Part shown: positions 15,034 to 15,775 of the stretch, one piece after another | Layout: the number at the start of each line of letters is the position of its first letter | How positions within the stretch are numbered: position 1 is the first letter of the stretch | From: an uncultured Desulfobulbaceae bacterium | GTDB lineage: Bacteria; Desulfobacterota; Desulfobulbia; Desulfobulbales; Desulfobulbaceae | Direction: 5' to 3' | Length of the DNA stretch: 15,775 bases | Assembly: GCA_945787305.1 (NCBI GenBank) | Contig: CALZIH010000126.1 | Location: forward strand, 1 to 15,775 | Notes under the pieces: generated by a model | What the model was told of the DNA's origin: nothing | Database searches by the model: none | The model's input: only the letters and a program-made list of their open reading frames with translations | Position numbers and translations under genes: made by a program

Positions 15034-15775
15034 ACCTTACCCCTTTGGAGGAATCTACGGAGTGCATCCTGCAATGCTCTAATTTCGTTATCTAATCGCA
15101 GGTACTGTTTTTCAATCTTGGCCCAAAGAACTCCCTCCTTACTCATTTTTTCAAGTACAGAGGCAACATGATAGGCTTTCGTAGCGCTGAAATTCGTCAC
15201 AACCCCCTTAAGCTTGTGTGTACTTTTCCGTAGTAGCTCATAATCACGATGTGCAATTGCCTCTTTGACAGTGATCAAATATTGCGGTGCGTCATCGACA
15301 AACATTTCACTAAGCTGTTTCAGTAGTTCATGGTCTTGATCAACACCAATCAGTGCTTCCTCCAACCCGAAAACCTGTTCCTTGCCCTCTTGATCGACTT
15401 CAGAAATGATGTCCTCTGCAGAGCCTTGCACCTCGACCGTCTCAGGGAAGTGAAATAATACGTGAATCGTTTCATTAAGCTGTTTGCTGCGAAAGGGCTT
15501 GGAGAGATACCCATCCATGTCGAACTCCTGGCATTTCTTCTTATCCTCTTCAAAAGCCTGGGCAGTGAGAGCGACAATCGGAGTGCGACGATCTGTTTGA
15601 AGTTCCTTCTCTCGTATTCTAGCGGTCGCTTCATAGCCATCCATTACAGGCATATTCAAATCCATCAAAACGAGATCAAAGGATTCTGCCGCATACAGAT
15701 CGATGGCTTCTTTGCCATTACCGGCTAAGGTCACGCTGTGTCCCATATTAATCAGCATCTGCAGAGCAACCTTTT
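15030..15775 (-). CDS. Hybrid sensor kinase, C-terminal receiver and Hpt domains (partial)
   Basis: Only the C-terminal part is in the window; the frame is open through 15775 and the gene begins outside. Numbering from the Met codon at 15758 (internal, not the true start), a REC domain has phospho-acceptor D33 (LVLMDLNMPVMDG), T65 and K87 (SKPF). A linker leads to an Hpt domain (about 130-240) with phospho-His H181 in THKLKGVVTNFSA. This REC-Hpt order is typical of multi-step phosphorelay kinases of the BarA/ArcB type, whose kinase core would lie upstream. The stop overlaps the start of the REC-GGDEF gene (ATGA), so the Hpt His is the likely phosphate donor to that protein's D52. The input signal cannot be seen. 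Confidence 0.9.
   Translation of the reverse strand, partial: KVALQMLINMGHSVTLAGNGKEAIDLYAAESFDLVLMDLNMPVMDGYEATARIREKELQTDRRTPIVALTAQAFEEDKKKCQEFDMDGYLSKPFRSKQLNETIHVLFHFPETVEVQGSAEDIISEVDQEGKEQVFGLEEALIGVDQDHELLKQLSEMFVDDAPQYLITVKEAIAHRDYELLRKSTHKLKGVVTNFSATKAYHVASVLEKMSKEGVLWAKIEKQYLRLDNEIRALQDALRRFLQRGKV

Overview
The window looks like chromosome from a Gram-negative bacterium, most probably a deltaproteobacterium of the Desulfobulbales type (Desulfobacterota). This is inferred from gene content and protein flavour, not from a database match. Supporting signs are a YidC with a large periplasmic domain, Lgt, a bactofilin paired with an M23 peptidase, a Jag/KhpB protein next to yidC, and a TrkA/TrkH potassium system. 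All genes are housekeeping or signalling genes. I see no mobile element, CRISPR array, rRNA, tRNA or phage gene, and no gene-free stretch longer than 300 bases.

Layout. Positions 1-215 hold a promoter region for a plus-strand pair, a membrane-anchored M23 peptidase (216-1169) and a bactofilin (1188-1640). Facing it is a long minus-strand operon read from about 6700 down to 1653: rpmH, rnpA, yidD, yidC, jag, mnmE. This is the classic L34 / RNase P protein / membrane insertase cluster, packed tightly enough that neighbouring genes share stop and start bases. From a promoter that overlaps the one for this operon, a methyltransferase of unknown substrate (6773-7588) and trkA (from 7622) run rightwards. 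trkA is split by a frameshift near 7925. trkH (10473-9016, minus) meets trkA tail to tail with only 4 bp between. mnmG (10632-12515) and lgt (12617-13456) follow on the plus strand. hup (HU protein, 13851-13579), a REC-GGDEF response regulator (15033-14110) and the end of a hybrid sensor kinase (15775-15030, cut by the window edge) are on the minus strand.

How the genes work together. RpmH, RnpA, YidD, YidC and Jag serve ribosome assembly, tRNA maturation and membrane-protein insertion. MnmE and MnmG, both in this window but in different transcription units, are the two subunits of the enzyme that modifies U34 of certain tRNAs. Lgt starts lipoprotein maturation. The M23 peptidase and bactofilin probably act together on local cell-wall shape. 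TrkA is the NAD-binding regulatory subunit and TrkH the membrane subunit of a K+ uptake system. The last two genes look like a phosphorelay ending in c-di-GMP synthesis.

The most notable observations are the frameshifted trkA, which also appears to lack about ten residues; two divergent promoters whose -10 elements overlap (6680-6730); one-base TGATG overlaps linking rpmH, rnpA and yidD; and a cluster of inverted repeats around hup. I did not find a convincing new multi-gene system.
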